From NCBI GenBank assembly GCA_007695145.1, contig REEI01000041.1:19339-83338 (forward strand): a DNA stretch of 64,000 nt, in the 5' to 3' direction. Source of the stretch: Saprospirales bacterium (GTDB lineage Bacteria > Bacteroidota > Bacteroidia > Chitinophagales > Saprospiraceae). The notes under the pieces are model-generated. The model saw only the letters and a program-made list of their open reading frames with translations, was not told where the DNA came from and ran no database searches. Both the position numbers and the translations under genes were made by a program. Numbering within the stretch: position 1 is the first letter of the stretch; the number at the start of each line of letters is the position of its first letter. Positions 9,897 to 19,636 of the stretch are shown piece by piece.

Positions 9897-11321
9897 TTAT
9901 TCAAATTCTTTTGGCGAGTATTCTTCTGACTCAGTGTGGTTGGTGAACAGTTCACTAATTTTTTTTCGATCGAAATGCCAGGCTGAGATCAAAACCCCTG
10001 AATATATGAGAATTGTAAGCCAGAGGTTTTCCACAAATGGCTCAGTTGTGTAAGCGTGATAGGACAAAAAGATTAAACCACTCCAAATAAGTGGATATCT
10101 CCAGCCGGTGAGTGAGGAAAGCAAAACCAAAGGGATGATGTACCACGGATGGACAGCCGTCTGAAAAAGAAAGAAAAGCGATGTGATCACTATCAAGGCT
10201 TCAATCATCTTTTTCTTTTCTAACCTCTTTTTGACTACCAACCCAATAAAACTGAGGTAGATAACACCGAAAATACTCAAACTCAATATGCCTGACATTG
10301 CTGGTGATTGGTTTCCTGTATTCCATTCAATTATTGACTTGATTAAGAAAAAGATAGGTGAATTAAACTCTGAGCTTGATATATGCGAACCGAGAGCCTC
10401 TAAATAATTTCTCCACGCTCCCTTAAAAAGTAGCGGAAAGAATACTATTAGAAGGGAAAACAACGCAGCTAAAACAAAGGTGATTTTTTGTTTGAAATTT
10501 TTTGCTGTTGCCAGGATTGGTATCATAATCATAGGTACCAGTTTTATTCCGGCCGATAGTCCCATCATCAAGCCTGATCTTATTCCTCTATTGCCCTGAT
10601 AATACATTAAGGCCGAGGCGAGAAACACCACTGCCAATCCCTCTAAACGCATATTGCCCGAAATTTCAATAAGCACCAGAGGATTAAATGCATAAATTGC
10701 TACCATCCCGGGGTCTTTTCCAAGTCGTCTCAATAGCGGCACGATGACAAATAATAAAGACATTTCAATAACTACAATGATTGCTTTTGTCCAAAATGCG
10801 GAGCCTGCCGTATCTCCTCTTGCAGCCAATACTCCCGTTCCAAAGACCAATTGAGTCAAAGGTGGGTAAACGGTATAATGATCTGGTGAATTAAGATGAA
10901 CATACAATGTGGTATCCAAAAAGTATGGCTTGTGGTCGGACTGCATCCATTCGGTTGGGGTTTTGGCATAGGGATTTTCCAAAGATAAGCTGACTTGTCC
11001 ATCCCAAACATAGCGATACATTTCATCAGAGAGAGAAGGAGTGGCCGGAATTAGAGCCAGTCGTGTAATTACAGCGATCAGCAATAGCGATTTTAAGCGA
11101 ATTTTATTGGTTGGATCGATGATTAGCCAATAACAGGCAAAAACTACTGAATAGTTGAGCAAAAGCAACCAAAAGTCTGTTTTTCCCGGTAGATAGGCCA
11201 ATAGAACGATACCCAATGCCCAAATTAGGTAAACAATTCTACTGATCATCTTTTTTTTCAACCGTTCCATTCTTATTTTTAGAAAAAAAAATAATGATTG
11301 TGAAAATATCCTTATCCTCAA
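9897..11321 (-). CDS. Polytopic GT-C-type glycosyltransferase (GT87/mannosyltransferase-like)
   Basis: About 10 TM segments; TPSLSDEMYRYVWDGQVSLSLENPYAKTP, YPPLTQLVFG, and IYAFNPLVLIEISGNMRLEGLAV motifs. The true start may be an internal Met (MERLKKKMISRIVYLIW). Confidence 0.75.
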   Translation of the reverse strand: MRIRIFSQSLFFFLKIRMERLKKKMISRIVYLIWALGIVLLAYLPGKTDFWLLLLNYSVVFACYWLIIDPTNKIRLKSLLLIAVITRLALIPATPSLSDEMYRYVWDGQVSLSLENPYAKTPTEWMQSDHKPYFLDTTLYVHLNSPDHYTVYPPLTQLVFGTGVLAARGDTAGSAFWTKAIIVVIEMSLLFVIVPLLRRLGKDPGMVAIYAFNPLVLIEISGNMRLEGLAVVFLASALMYYQGNRGIRSGLMMGLSAGIKLVPMIMIPILATAKNFKQKITFVLAALFSLLIVFFPLLFKGAWRNYLEALGSHISSSEFNSPIFFLIKSIIEWNTGNQSPAMSGILSLSIFGVIYLSFIGLVVKKRLEKKKMIEALIVITSLFFLFQTAVHPWYIIPLVLLSSLTGWRYPLIWSGLIFLSYHAYTTEPFVENLWLTILIYSGVLISAWHFDRKKISELFTNHTESEEYSPKEFE

Positions 11322-11654
11322 CCCCAGTTATTCTTGGTGGATATCATTGCTCCAGATTCTTCGAAATTGCAATCTCTGCCTCCAGGTAACGCTCAAATAG
11401 CTCAAATTAAGCTTAGATGCAGCGCAATTGATTCTTCTAAAGCCGAGAGCTCGGGTTGGAGATTTCGAATGCCATTAGCTTAAACCTGACCTGGATTAGA
11501 TATTCTGACAAAGCGATATCAATACGACTTTCAGACCTCTACTTGAACTAATCATTTACTTGCTCCACTTCATTGGTTTTACTTAATATGACCTTTTGTG
11601 AAGCTTGAATCATAATTCATCTCCCAAATGTATTAACATTATTAATTTTGCCGT

Positions 11655-13205
11655 TTGATTTTTCTAAAAAATGGACCTTTGATTAGGAGTTTAACTTTTT
11701 GCGATAGTTTCAACAGTGGAAGGGGAATCCAGTTATTCCTGCTGCTACTTTTGTTGGTTGTTGTTTTATTGTCCATGTCAGCTTGTGACAAGGATGATTT
11801 TATCGAATCGGAGGATGCTGGAATTGAATTTTCAATAGACACCCTGAGGTTTGATACGGTTTTTACCGAACGAGGCACAGTAACGCGCTATTTTAAGGTT
11901 TTTAATCCACACAGTCGGCCCATTAGGGTTCAAAATGCGAGATTGGCCGGTGAGAATAGCTTTTTCCGCTTTAATTTTGACGGTTACGACCAGAGCAATG
12001 CTCAGGAAGTAGTGATATGGCCGGAAGACAGTACCTATATTTTTGTTGAGGCTACTATTGACCCTGATCAACCCCTCTCCTCAAGTCCATTTATTATCAG
12101 TGAGCGCCTCCTTTTTGACGTAAATGGAAATACCCAGAGTGTTGTACTTGAGGCCTATGGACAAAATGCTGTCTATCTGCCATCTGTTGATGCAGGAGGT
12201 TCAATTTACTTGTTGAGCTGCAATGGGGGCACAGTTTTTTGGGACGACCCTAAACCCTATGTTATTTTTGGTATTATGGTGGTAGATGATTGCACATTGG
12301 TATGGCCTGCCGGATCAAGAATTTATGTGCACGGAGGCATTGCTACAGACGGGCAAGTGGTTTATAATGATGGATTGATCTTTACGGGTCCCAATGGCAG
12401 GATAAGATCTGAAGGAGAGCAGGGGAATCCGGTAGTAGTGCAAGGGGATAGACTTGAACCCGGTTTTGCTGATGTGGCAGGGCAGTGGTCAGGAATCAGG
12501 CTTGGAGCAGCTTCAGGGCCCCATTCTTTTACCAATACCATCATAAAAAACTCCATAATTGGTATTCGCGCCGACTCAGCAACTCTGCTAAACCTTGATA
12601 ATACGAGAATACTAAATACTACCGGTCCCGGGCTCGTAGGGCTTCACAATAGAATCAATGCAAAAAACACCCTCATTGCCAATAATGGGGGACACTCTAT
12701 TCAATTGTCCTATGGAGGCAACCATCGATTTGATTTTGTTACCCTCGCAAATTATGGCAATCAATTGGAGGCCTTGAGGATGGATAATGCATTCTGCTAC
12801 GATCCCCCCGATTGCAATAGTATAGGACTGAATCCACTCAATGTCACCTTTACCAATTCCATAATCGGTGGCAATGGAAGGGATGAAATCAGAATTGTGG
12901 ATGTTACCAATGGCCAACCGGGCTTTATGAACTTTTCATTTGATCATTGCCTGGTAAGAGTGTTTGATCTACTAAGGGCGCAAGCCTATCCCGATTTTCT
13001 TGAGACTGTTTGCAGTAGTTGCTATAACTATCAATTATTCGAGCCCCTTTTTGTGAGCGTTTCGGAGCGCGATTTTAGACTGGATTCGCTTTCCATTGCA
13101 ATCGATGCAGGAGTATCAGTACCCGGTATAAGTACCGATATAGAAGGCAATCTCAGAAGCCCATCCACACCTGATATCGGCTGTTTTGAGTATGTAGAAG
13201 AGTAG
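11655..13205 (+). CDS. Exported lipoprotein with right-handed beta-helix (choice-of-anchor Q-like) repeats
   Basis: Hydrophobic segment plus LLSMSAC lipobox; beta-helix-like turns (NTIIKNSIIGIRADSATLLNLDNTRILNTTGPGLVGLHNRINAKNTLIANN); C-terminal LRSPSTPDIGCFEY. The annotated ATG may be upstream of the true start. Confidence 0.75.
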   Translation: MIFLKNGPLIRSLTFCDSFNSGRGIQLFLLLLLLVVVLLSMSACDKDDFIESEDAGIEFSIDTLRFDTVFTERGTVTRYFKVFNPHSRPIRVQNARLAGENSFFRFNFDGYDQSNAQEVVIWPEDSTYIFVEATIDPDQPLSSSPFIISERLLFDVNGNTQSVVLEAYGQNAVYLPSVDAGGSIYLLSCNGGTVFWDDPKPYVIFGIMVVDDCTLVWPAGSRIYVHGGIATDGQVVYNDGLIFTGPNGRIRSEGEQGNPVVVQGDRLEPGFADVAGQWSGIRLGAASGPHSFTNTIIKNSIIGIRADSATLLNLDNTRILNTTGPGLVGLHNRINAKNTLIANNGGHSIQLSYGGNHRFDFVTLANYGNQLEALRMDNAFCYDPPDCNSIGLNPLNVTFTNSIIGGNGRDEIRIVDVTNGQPGFMNFSFDHCLVRVFDLLRAQAYPDFLETVCSSCYNYQLFEPLFVSVSERDFRLDSLSIAIDAGVSVPGISTDIEGNLRSPSTPDIGCFEYVEE

Positions 13206-13218
13206 TTATGACATTTTC

Positions 13219-14496
13219 GTGAACAGGAATGGCCTCAAACTTTGTTTAGTCAGCGGTATGCAGACAATTAGGTTCCTGAAATTCTTGATTTTACCACTAA
13301 TGATTCTCACTTTCTCCGGAAATATCCAGGGGCAGGTTCAGGATATAACAGAGGATGGAAAAAGTGTTAAGATCCCTTTCCAGAAGTACAATGATTTCAT
13401 TATTGTTGAAGCTGTGTTGTTTGGCAATCTTAGGTTGAACCTGATTTTTGATACCGGGGCAGAGCACACCTTACTGTTTAATCGAATTTATACAGACTTG
13501 ATGGGGGTGGAATACGATAGAAGAATTCCCGTTTACGGTGCAGACTTGAGTCGCGAGCTTCATGCATTGATTGCCCGAAACGTGAGAATTAGGGTGGGAC
13601 CCTCAAAAACTAAGCAGTTGAGCATATTGGTTCTGGAAGACGACTATTCCGTTATAGATCAATTGATCGGGGTTCCTGTTCACGGATTACTCGGTTCCAG
13701 TTTTTTTGGCGACCATGTTGTTGAAATAAACTATAGAAGGAAATACATCGAATTGCACAGAGTGTTTGAGTTTGAGCATCCAGGAGAAAACTTCAGAACT
13801 TTTGAAATTGAGGTTCTCAATGGAAAGCCCTACGTCAGGGGAACTATTTTAACGGCAGAAGGAGTGCGTCGTGAATTGGATTTGCTCCTCGATACAGGTG
13901 CTGACTTACCTCTCCTGCTTCATGCAAATATGGATACTGTGCTGAATATTCCGGAAACCGCTATAAGTGGAAAGCTGGGTGCAGGTCTTGGGGGCTATCT
14001 CGAAGGATTCCTGGGCAGGAGTCCCGGTTTTGAACTGTGGGGCCATTCTTTTGACAATATTGTAACCAGCTATCAGGACCTGGATAGTTTGATGAGGGAT
14101 TTTCGCGATCTCAACAGACAAGGGATAGTTGGGAACCAAATGCTCAGCAGGTTTCATTTTTTTATCAACTATCCGGGAAGAACCGTCTATATCAGACCCG
14201 AAAGGGGAGTAGATGTGCCTTTTGAGTACGATAAAAGTGGTCTCTTCCTTATTGCCGCAGGACCTGCATTGAACCGCTACTACATTTCCCATATTGTGAA
14301 GGGGTCCCCTGCTGACGAGGCCGGTTTAAAGAGGGGAGATCGCATTGTTGCTTTTCAGAGATGGCCTGTCGATTTTCACAATTTGAGGACGATGAACAGG
14401 AGGCTAATGAGTCGGGAAGGGAAAAATATCAGAATTCGAGTCGAACGTGAGGATGAGCGAAAAACTTTTTCATTCAGATTGCGAGAATTATTTTGA
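13219..14496 (+). CDS. Retropepsin-like aspartyl protease with two DTGA motifs and a C-terminal PDZ domain
   Basis: LIFDTGAEHTLLF and LLLDTGADLPLLL motifs; PDZ-like YISHIVKGSPADEAGLKRGDRIVAFQRWPV. Confidence 0.85.
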   Translation: MNRNGLKLCLVSGMQTIRFLKFLILPLMILTFSGNIQGQVQDITEDGKSVKIPFQKYNDFIIVEAVLFGNLRLNLIFDTGAEHTLLFNRIYTDLMGVEYDRRIPVYGADLSRELHALIARNVRIRVGPSKTKQLSILVLEDDYSVIDQLIGVPVHGLLGSSFFGDHVVEINYRRKYIELHRVFEFEHPGENFRTFEIEVLNGKPYVRGTILTAEGVRRELDLLLDTGADLPLLLHANMDTVLNIPETAISGKLGAGLGGYLEGFLGRSPGFELWGHSFDNIVTSYQDLDSLMRDFRDLNRQGIVGNQMLSRFHFFINYPGRTVYIRPERGVDVPFEYDKSGLFLIAAGPALNRYYISHIVKGSPADEAGLKRGDRIVAFQRWPVDFHNLRTMNRRLMSREGKNIRIRVEREDERKTFSFRLRELF

Positions 14497-14527
14497 AAGT
14501 TTTTACCAGGAATTGTAAAGATAATTG

Positions 14528-14535
14528 TACCTTTG
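14528..14535 (+). promoter_or_regulatory. Bacteroidota-type -7 element (TACCTTTG) upstream of rplU
   Basis: Matches the TAnnTTTG consensus 28 nt upstream of the rplU ATG. No convincing -33 element seen at the right spacing. Confidence 0.35.
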
Positions 14536-14562
14536 CAGTCCATTTCTAAAAAGTGGTAAATT

Positions 14563-14874
14563 ATGTACGCAATAGTAAATATAGCCGGACAGCAATTCAA
14601 AGTGGAGGAGGGACAAAAGCTTTATGTCCACCGTCTTTCCGCTGATTCCGGTTCGAAAGTATCTTTCGATGAGGTACTTCTGGTTGCCAATGGAGATAAC
14701 GTTCAGATAGGTAAGCCTACCTTGTCCGGTGCCTCCGTAGAAGCGACCGTTGTGGATCACCTAAAGGATGACAAGGTGATTGTGTTTAAAAAGAAGAGAA
14801 GAAAAGGCTACAGAAGAAAAAAAGGTCACAGACAGTACCTCTCTGAGCTGGTCATCGAAAAAATTTCTGTTTAA
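14563..14874 (+). CDS. rplU: 50S ribosomal protein L21
   Basis: MYAIVNIAGQQFKVEEGQKLYVHRLSADSGSKVSFDEVLLVAN... VIVFKKKRRKGYRRKKGHRQYLSELVIEKI. Confidence 0.98.
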   Translation: MYAIVNIAGQQFKVEEGQKLYVHRLSADSGSKVSFDEVLLVANGDNVQIGKPTLSGASVEATVVDHLKDDKVIVFKKKRRKGYRRKKGHRQYLSELVIEKISV

Positions 14875-14894
14875 AATCTTAAAGACATTTAACA

Positions 14895-15533
14895 ATGGCA
14901 CATAAGAAAGGTGTAGGTAGTACGGATAATGGACGCGATAGTAAGAGTAAAAGACTAGGAGTGAAACTCTTTGGGGGACAGGTGGCAGTTGCCGGTAATA
15001 TAATCGTACGTCAAAGAGGTACCAAATTCCACCCAGGAAACAATGTAGGAATTGGAAAAGACCACACTTTGTACGCTCTGTCTGATGGTACCGTACAGTT
15101 TAAAAGATCGAGACTTAACAGGACTTTTGTGAACATAGTTCCTGTATTTTCCGAGGTTGAAGAAAAACTGGACCAAATAGATACAGCTCCAGCAATATCA
15201 AAATCTGCGGACAAGCCTAAAGCCTCTCAGACAGCTACCAGCTCAAAAACTGAAGCCGCTTCTGATGATCTTAAAATAATTGAGGGAATAGGGCCCAAAA
15301 TAGCAGAATTGCTGAATAATTCCGGGATCACCACCTATGCAGCTCTAGCAGCAGCAACTGTTGATCATTTGCGAAGCCTACTAGATGAGGCAGGAGGAAG
15401 GTATAGAGTGCACGATCCCGGTACATGGCCTCAGCAAGCTCAAATGGCTGCAGATGGAAAAATGACTGAACTCAAAGAATGGCAGGATGATCTAAAGGGA
15501 GGTAAGCTTCCCGAATCCTCTGAAGAAGAATAA
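14895..15533 (+). CDS. rpmA: 50S ribosomal protein L27 with a C-terminal helix-hairpin-helix-like extension
   Basis: N-terminal ~85 aa is L27 ([67 protein letters not shown]). A linker and [78 protein letters not shown] follow. Confidence 0.96.
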   Translation: MAHKKGVGSTDNGRDSKSKRLGVKLFGGQVAVAGNIIVRQRGTKFHPGNNVGIGKDHTLYALSDGTVQFKRSRLNRTFVNIVPVFSEVEEKLDQIDTAPAISKSADKPKASQTATSSKTEAASDDLKIIEGIGPKIAELLNNSGITTYAALAAATVDHLRSLLDEAGGRYRVHDPGTWPQQAQMAADGKMTELKEWQDDLKGGKLPESSEEE

Positions 15534-15572
15534 TTCGGTTGCCAGCTATTCGCTTTAACAATATAAATCTTA

Positions 15573-15602
15573 AGCCTCGGTGTTCTCATCGGGGCTTTTT
15601 TT
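15573..15602 (+). terminator. Rho-independent terminator after rpmA
   Basis: 10-bp stem AGCCTCGGTG / CATCGGGGCT (two G-T wobbles) around loop TTCT, followed by a run of T. Confidence 0.85.
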
Positions 15603-15680
15603 CATTTAGCTTGCATATGGTTTCTTCAATTCCTTCCAACCACAAATGAAAGGAATTGAAGAAATCAGGCATGGTCTAGA

Positions 15681-16193
15681 TCAAATCTTGGCATAGTTGG
15701 CCTCCTCAGGAAAGTACTTCCCAATAACTTTTTTGCGGTATTCAAATATCCCTTCAACCTTCTTGGAAATAAATCTTCCCATAAATAGACTTCCTAAAGG
15801 TTCCGCTGGAAGAGCATAGTGAAGCAAATCAGTCATCATTACTCCACCTTCCCTTTCCTCAAAATGATGCTCGTGATGCCACATTTTATAAGGACCAATC
15901 CTTTGTTCATCCACAAAGTACTCCTTCTCCTTAATTTTTGTTATCTCAGTTACCCAGGTGCTTGGAATGTTAAAAAGAGGCCTGACAGTATAGACAATTA
16001 CCATGCCCTCATACATCTGCTTACCTTCAATGTCAGATAAAATCTCAAACTTCATATCCTCCGGAGTAATATTATCCAGGTTTTCAGGACTTGAAAAAAA
16101 GTTCCAGACTTTGTCAAGCTCCCCAGGTACCCATTGTTTCCATTCTTTCTTGTAAATTTTCATATTTTTTTTCTTAAATTGCGTGATGACCAC
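15681..16193 (-). CDS. SRPBCC / cyclase-dehydrase-like family protein
   Basis: KEWKQWVPGELDKVWNFFSSPENLDNITPEDMKFEIL ... ISKKVEGIFEYRKKVIGKYF. ATG choice ambiguous: likely MKIYKKEWKQW. Confidence 0.8.
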   Translation of the reverse strand: MVITQFKKKNMKIYKKEWKQWVPGELDKVWNFFSSPENLDNITPEDMKFEILSDIEGKQMYEGMVIVYTVRPLFNIPSTWVTEITKIKEKEYFVDEQRIGPYKMWHHEHHFEEREGGVMMTDLLHYALPAEPLGSLFMGRFISKKVEGIFEYRKKVIGKYFPEEANYAKI

Positions 16194-16372
16194 CTTCTAA
16201 TGGTTTTGTTTAAGAATTTGTTCAAAGAAATGCTTTATTGTTAAACAAAAAGCAGTGCAATGAGTTTTGAAATACTATCGGGACCAATAATGAGGTGTTT
16301 TTTTAAACTTTTCATAAATCGTCCCTATCGTCCACCGCTGTATTGATCAATTTGATTAGGGTCTTAGAATAA

Positions 16373-16951
16373 ACCGTTATGTTTAGTTTAGAGATTAATG
16401 AGTTTCCTGAAGTCCTGGTGATTAATAATTTTGAAAAAGGAGAGTTCGATGGGCAATTCAGTTTTCCTCCTCTGGAATTTAAGATTAAAGCCCACTCTGA
16501 GATTGCCTCAGAAGTGGATGCTGGTGTCTATATACTGCCGCTGGATAAATGGAACAACGATTCTATTGTTGTCGTCTACGGAGGTTACGAAGAGATGGGA
16601 GAGCTCACAGTGGGATTTTTCGTTGGGCTTCAAGGCGGGTCAGTTGTTCCTTTAGATTTTGCGACTTTAATCTCCGAAATTGATGAGCCTGTGCCTATCG
16701 AAATCTATCCCGTTCCTGCTGACAATTATATCCTTGTAAGTATTCCTTCACAAGAAAGTATCACGGAAATTCTTATTGACGGTTAGGATATTGAAACTAT
16801 TGAAGGACGTTTAATGAAGCAAGAGCTGATTGAAAATGCGAACGATTATATTCGAATAGAGACTCACGATATTCCGGTGGGATATTTTGTTGTCACTTTG
16901 GGTACACATGTTGGAAAAGTACCCGAAAGATTTTACTTAAAAGATAATTAA
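16373..16951 (+). pseudogene. Remnant of a T9SS type A cargo protein interrupted by an in-frame TAG
   Basis: ORF 16379..16786 ends ...EIDEPVPIEIYPVPADNYILVSIPSQESITEILIDG*. The same frame continues as DIETIEGRLMKQELIENANDYIRIETHDIPVGYFVVTLGTHVGKVPERFYLKDN* (stop 16949-16951), completing a sorting domain. No signal peptide; an in-frame stop precedes it at 16370-16372. Confidence 0.75.
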
Positions 16952-17006
16952 TTCTGATTAAGATATGTTTATGTGTGATAGAGAATATTAATGCGTCATA
17001 CCACTT

Positions 17007-17014
17007 TACCTTTG
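17007..17014 (+). promoter_or_regulatory. Bacteroidota-type -7 element (TACCTTTG)
   Basis: Matches TAnnTTTG, 35 nt upstream of the 17049 ATG. Confidence 0.35.
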
Positions 17015-17048
17015 CGATTATGAAAATACAAGTATTTAAAAAACTTCA

Positions 17049-19529
17049 ATGAAAATTTTCAACTCCTGTTTATTTATTGCACTCTTGTCTATACTTTTTG
17101 CCTTCGGCCCGCATCCTAATTCTCTTTTTGGTCAGAGGGGCCCCTCCTCATTCAATGGGGAGATTTCTGGAAGGGTATTGGAGGCGGGAACAGAGGAGGC
17201 AGTTCCATTTGCAACTGTTAGTGTAATTTCTTCGGAGTCCGGCGAGTTAATCAGAGGAACCGTAACAGAAAATAATGGGGCCTTTTTTCTGGAAAGAATT
17301 CCTCAGGGGGAGTTTTTTCTGAGAGTCAACTTTATTGGATTTCAAACTTTTGAAACTGAGGAGTTTACTCTGAATAGGGAGAATCCAACCCGCTTTTTTT
17401 CAAGGATCACCTTGAGAGTTTCAGCCGAACAGCTACAGGAGGTAGTGATTTCTGAGCAGAGAAGTAGTTTTGAGACGCGTCTTGATCGCAGAATTTTCAA
17501 CGTGGAGAATGACATTGTTAGTGAGGGGGGAAGTGCTCTCGAAGTGCTTGGTAATGTTCCATCAGTAGAAGTCGATATCGATGACAATATTTCTCTTCGA
17601 GGGGATGGAAATGTAACTATTTTAATAGATGGGCGACCCTCAACTTTTTCTTCTGCCGAGGTTCTAAGGCAAATTCCGGGAAATTCTATTGAGAGAATTG
17701 AAGTTATTACTAACCCCTCAGCGCGATTTGACCCGGAGGGAATGTCTGGAATTATCAATATCATATTGAAGAAAGACCGCCAATTTGGAGTGAATGGCAA
17801 CCTAAATCTCAGTTACGGTCGCGGTAGAGCTGATCAGTATTCCGGTTCGCTTGGATTGAATATGAGAAACTCCAATGTAAATATTTTTGGAAACTATTCA
17901 TACAACAACAGGGATCGAATTTCCAGGGGTACTGGTACCTCGAGGGTGGCCTTCCCGGATACTACCTATTCCTTCACCCAGATTGATCACAATATTAGAA
18001 ACAATACCTCACATCTATTTAGGGGAGGTGTTGATTACTTTGTCAACAATAGGAATACTCTGTACCTTTCCGGAAACTACCGGGTCAATGACAACAGTAA
18101 TGAAAGTGATCTCGAGCTTGAATATTTCGATAAGTTAGGCAATCCGGCCTTTGAATCTATTCGAAGAACGGCCGGGATTGGCAATGGATATGGTTTTGAA
18201 GTAAATACAGGTTGGCAAAAGAGGTTTTTGAATCCTAATAATCGGATGGATTTTGATGTGATTTTTTCCAGAGATACCGATGACAGGGGAACCGATTATG
18301 TGCAGGACTTCTTTGATCCCGTGGGACAGGAGGCTGAACCAAGCTTTATTCAAACACAGAGTAGAGATAATTTAAATCAACTTTTTTCCGCTAGATTGGA
18401 TGCAGACCTTGAACTTTGGAGCGGTTGGATGGCGGAAACAGGACTGAGGGTTGATTTGAATTCCATCGACAATAAGTTAAACTCTTTTGATATTGACCCA
18501 TTGACAGGTGAGCAGGTCAACGACGTAAATATTTCCAACCATTTTTTGTATGATCAGGAGGTTTACGCAGCTTATTTTACAGTGGGAACTGAATGGGGAA
18601 ATTGGCAGTACAAAGTCGGTTTAAGGGCCGAACAAACATTTACCCAATCAGAATTGAAAACAACCGATGAGCTGTTTAATAACAACTATTTTAGCTTATT
18701 CCCATCCTTTTTTCTTGGGTACAATCTTTCAGAAGGAGAGGATTTGATATTGAGCTATAGCAGGCGGATAAATCGACCAGGTACCTGGCAGCTCAACCCC
18801 TTTAGAGATTTATCGGATCCGAATAACTTTAGAACGGGAAACCCATTTCTTCGACCTGAGTACACCGATGTGTTTGAGTTATCCTACATAAGGATTTGGG
18901 ACCAACTTACTTTGAACAACAGTATTTACTATAGGCAGACCAATGATTTGATAAGAAGATATATCGATTTTGATCCTGCTGGTATTACCATGGTGACATT
19001 TGAAAACATTGGAAGGAGTCACTCATATGGGGTTGAAGCTATCGCTAATTACCGACCAATGAGGTGGTGGAATATCAATGCTACTGCAAACTTTTTTGCT
19101 CAGAAGTTGGATCGCAGTGAGTTGACCGAAGGTTTGAACAGGTCAAGTGAGGGTTTTACTCTTCAACTGAGTTCAAACAAAACTGTGTGGAATGGTATGT
19201 CGGTTCAGCTTTCTTCCAGGTACCGTTCTGGTTTTATTGTTCCTCAGGGAGAAATAAAGGCCTTTTTCAATGTTGACCTGGCTGTTAGGAAAAACTTCTT
19301 GGATAACAATCTCACTGTTAGTCTTAATGCAAGAGATGTTTTCAATACCCTTAGATTTCGATTCAATACAGTGGACGATGTTCCCATTGTCAGAAGTTTT
19401 GAACGAAGTTGGGACAGCAGGGTTGTTACCCTTAATGCAAATTGGCGATTTGGAAGAACACTGGATGGTCCTCAGCGAAGACAGCAGAGAAGAGAAGCTG
19501 CAGATAGGTTTGAGACCCCGGACCTTTAA
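17049..19529 (+). CDS. TonB-dependent receptor-like outer-membrane beta-barrel protein with N-terminal carboxypeptidase-regulatory-like domain
   Basis: GEISGRVLEAGTEEAVPFATVSVISSESGELIRGTVTENNGAFFLERIPQGEFFLRVNFIGFQ; plug-like LEVLGNVPSVEVDIDDNISLRGDGNVTILIDGRPS...IERIEVITNPSARFDPEGMSGIINIILKK; barrel. Confidence 0.93.
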   Translation: MKIFNSCLFIALLSILFAFGPHPNSLFGQRGPSSFNGEISGRVLEAGTEEAVPFATVSVISSESGELIRGTVTENNGAFFLERIPQGEFFLRVNFIGFQTFETEEFTLNRENPTRFFSRITLRVSAEQLQEVVISEQRSSFETRLDRRIFNVENDIVSEGGSALEVLGNVPSVEVDIDDNISLRGDGNVTILIDGRPSTFSSAEVLRQIPGNSIERIEVITNPSARFDPEGMSGIINIILKKDRQFGVNGNLNLSYGRGRADQYSGSLGLNMRNSNVNIFGNYSYNNRDRISRGTGTSRVAFPDTTYSFTQIDHNIRNNTSHLFRGGVDYFVNNRNTLYLSGNYRVNDNSNESDLELEYFDKLGNPAFESIRRTAGIGNGYGFEVNTGWQKRFLNPNNRMDFDVIFSRDTDDRGTDYVQDFFDPVGQEAEPSFIQTQSRDNLNQLFSARLDADLELWSGWMAETGLRVDLNSIDNKLNSFDIDPLTGEQVNDVNISNHFLYDQEVYAAYFTVGTEWGNWQYKVGLRAEQTFTQSELKTTDELFNNNYFSLFPSFFLGYNLSEGEDLILSYSRRINRPGTWQLNPFRDLSDPNNFRTGNPFLRPEYTDVFELSYIRIWDQLTLNNSIYYRQTNDLIRRYIDFDPAGITMVTFENIGRSHSYGVEAIANYRPMRWWNINATANFFAQKLDRSELTEGLNRSSEGFTLQLSSNKTVWNGMSVQLSSRYRSGFIVPQGEIKAFFNVDLAVRKNFLDNNLTVSLNARDVFNTLRFRFNTVDDVPIVRSFERSWDSRVVTLNANWRFGRTLDGPQRRQQRREAADRFETPDL

Positions 19530-19565
19530 TCAGTTGATTTTATTTTACAATCCTGATAGAATTCC

Positions 19566-19596
19566 TTGCGCGATAGGCATCATTTAGGTAAATTTG
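19566..19596 (+). promoter_or_regulatory. Candidate Bacteroidota promoter (TTG-N20-TAAATTTG)
   Basis: TTG at 19566-19568 and TAAATTTG at 19589-19596, upstream of the 19637 ATG; fits the -33 / -7 sigma-ABfr-like consensus. Confidence 0.5.
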
Positions 19597-19636
19597 CGGG
19601 GTTCAATTAACTTTACCAACCGTAAATTTATCCTGT

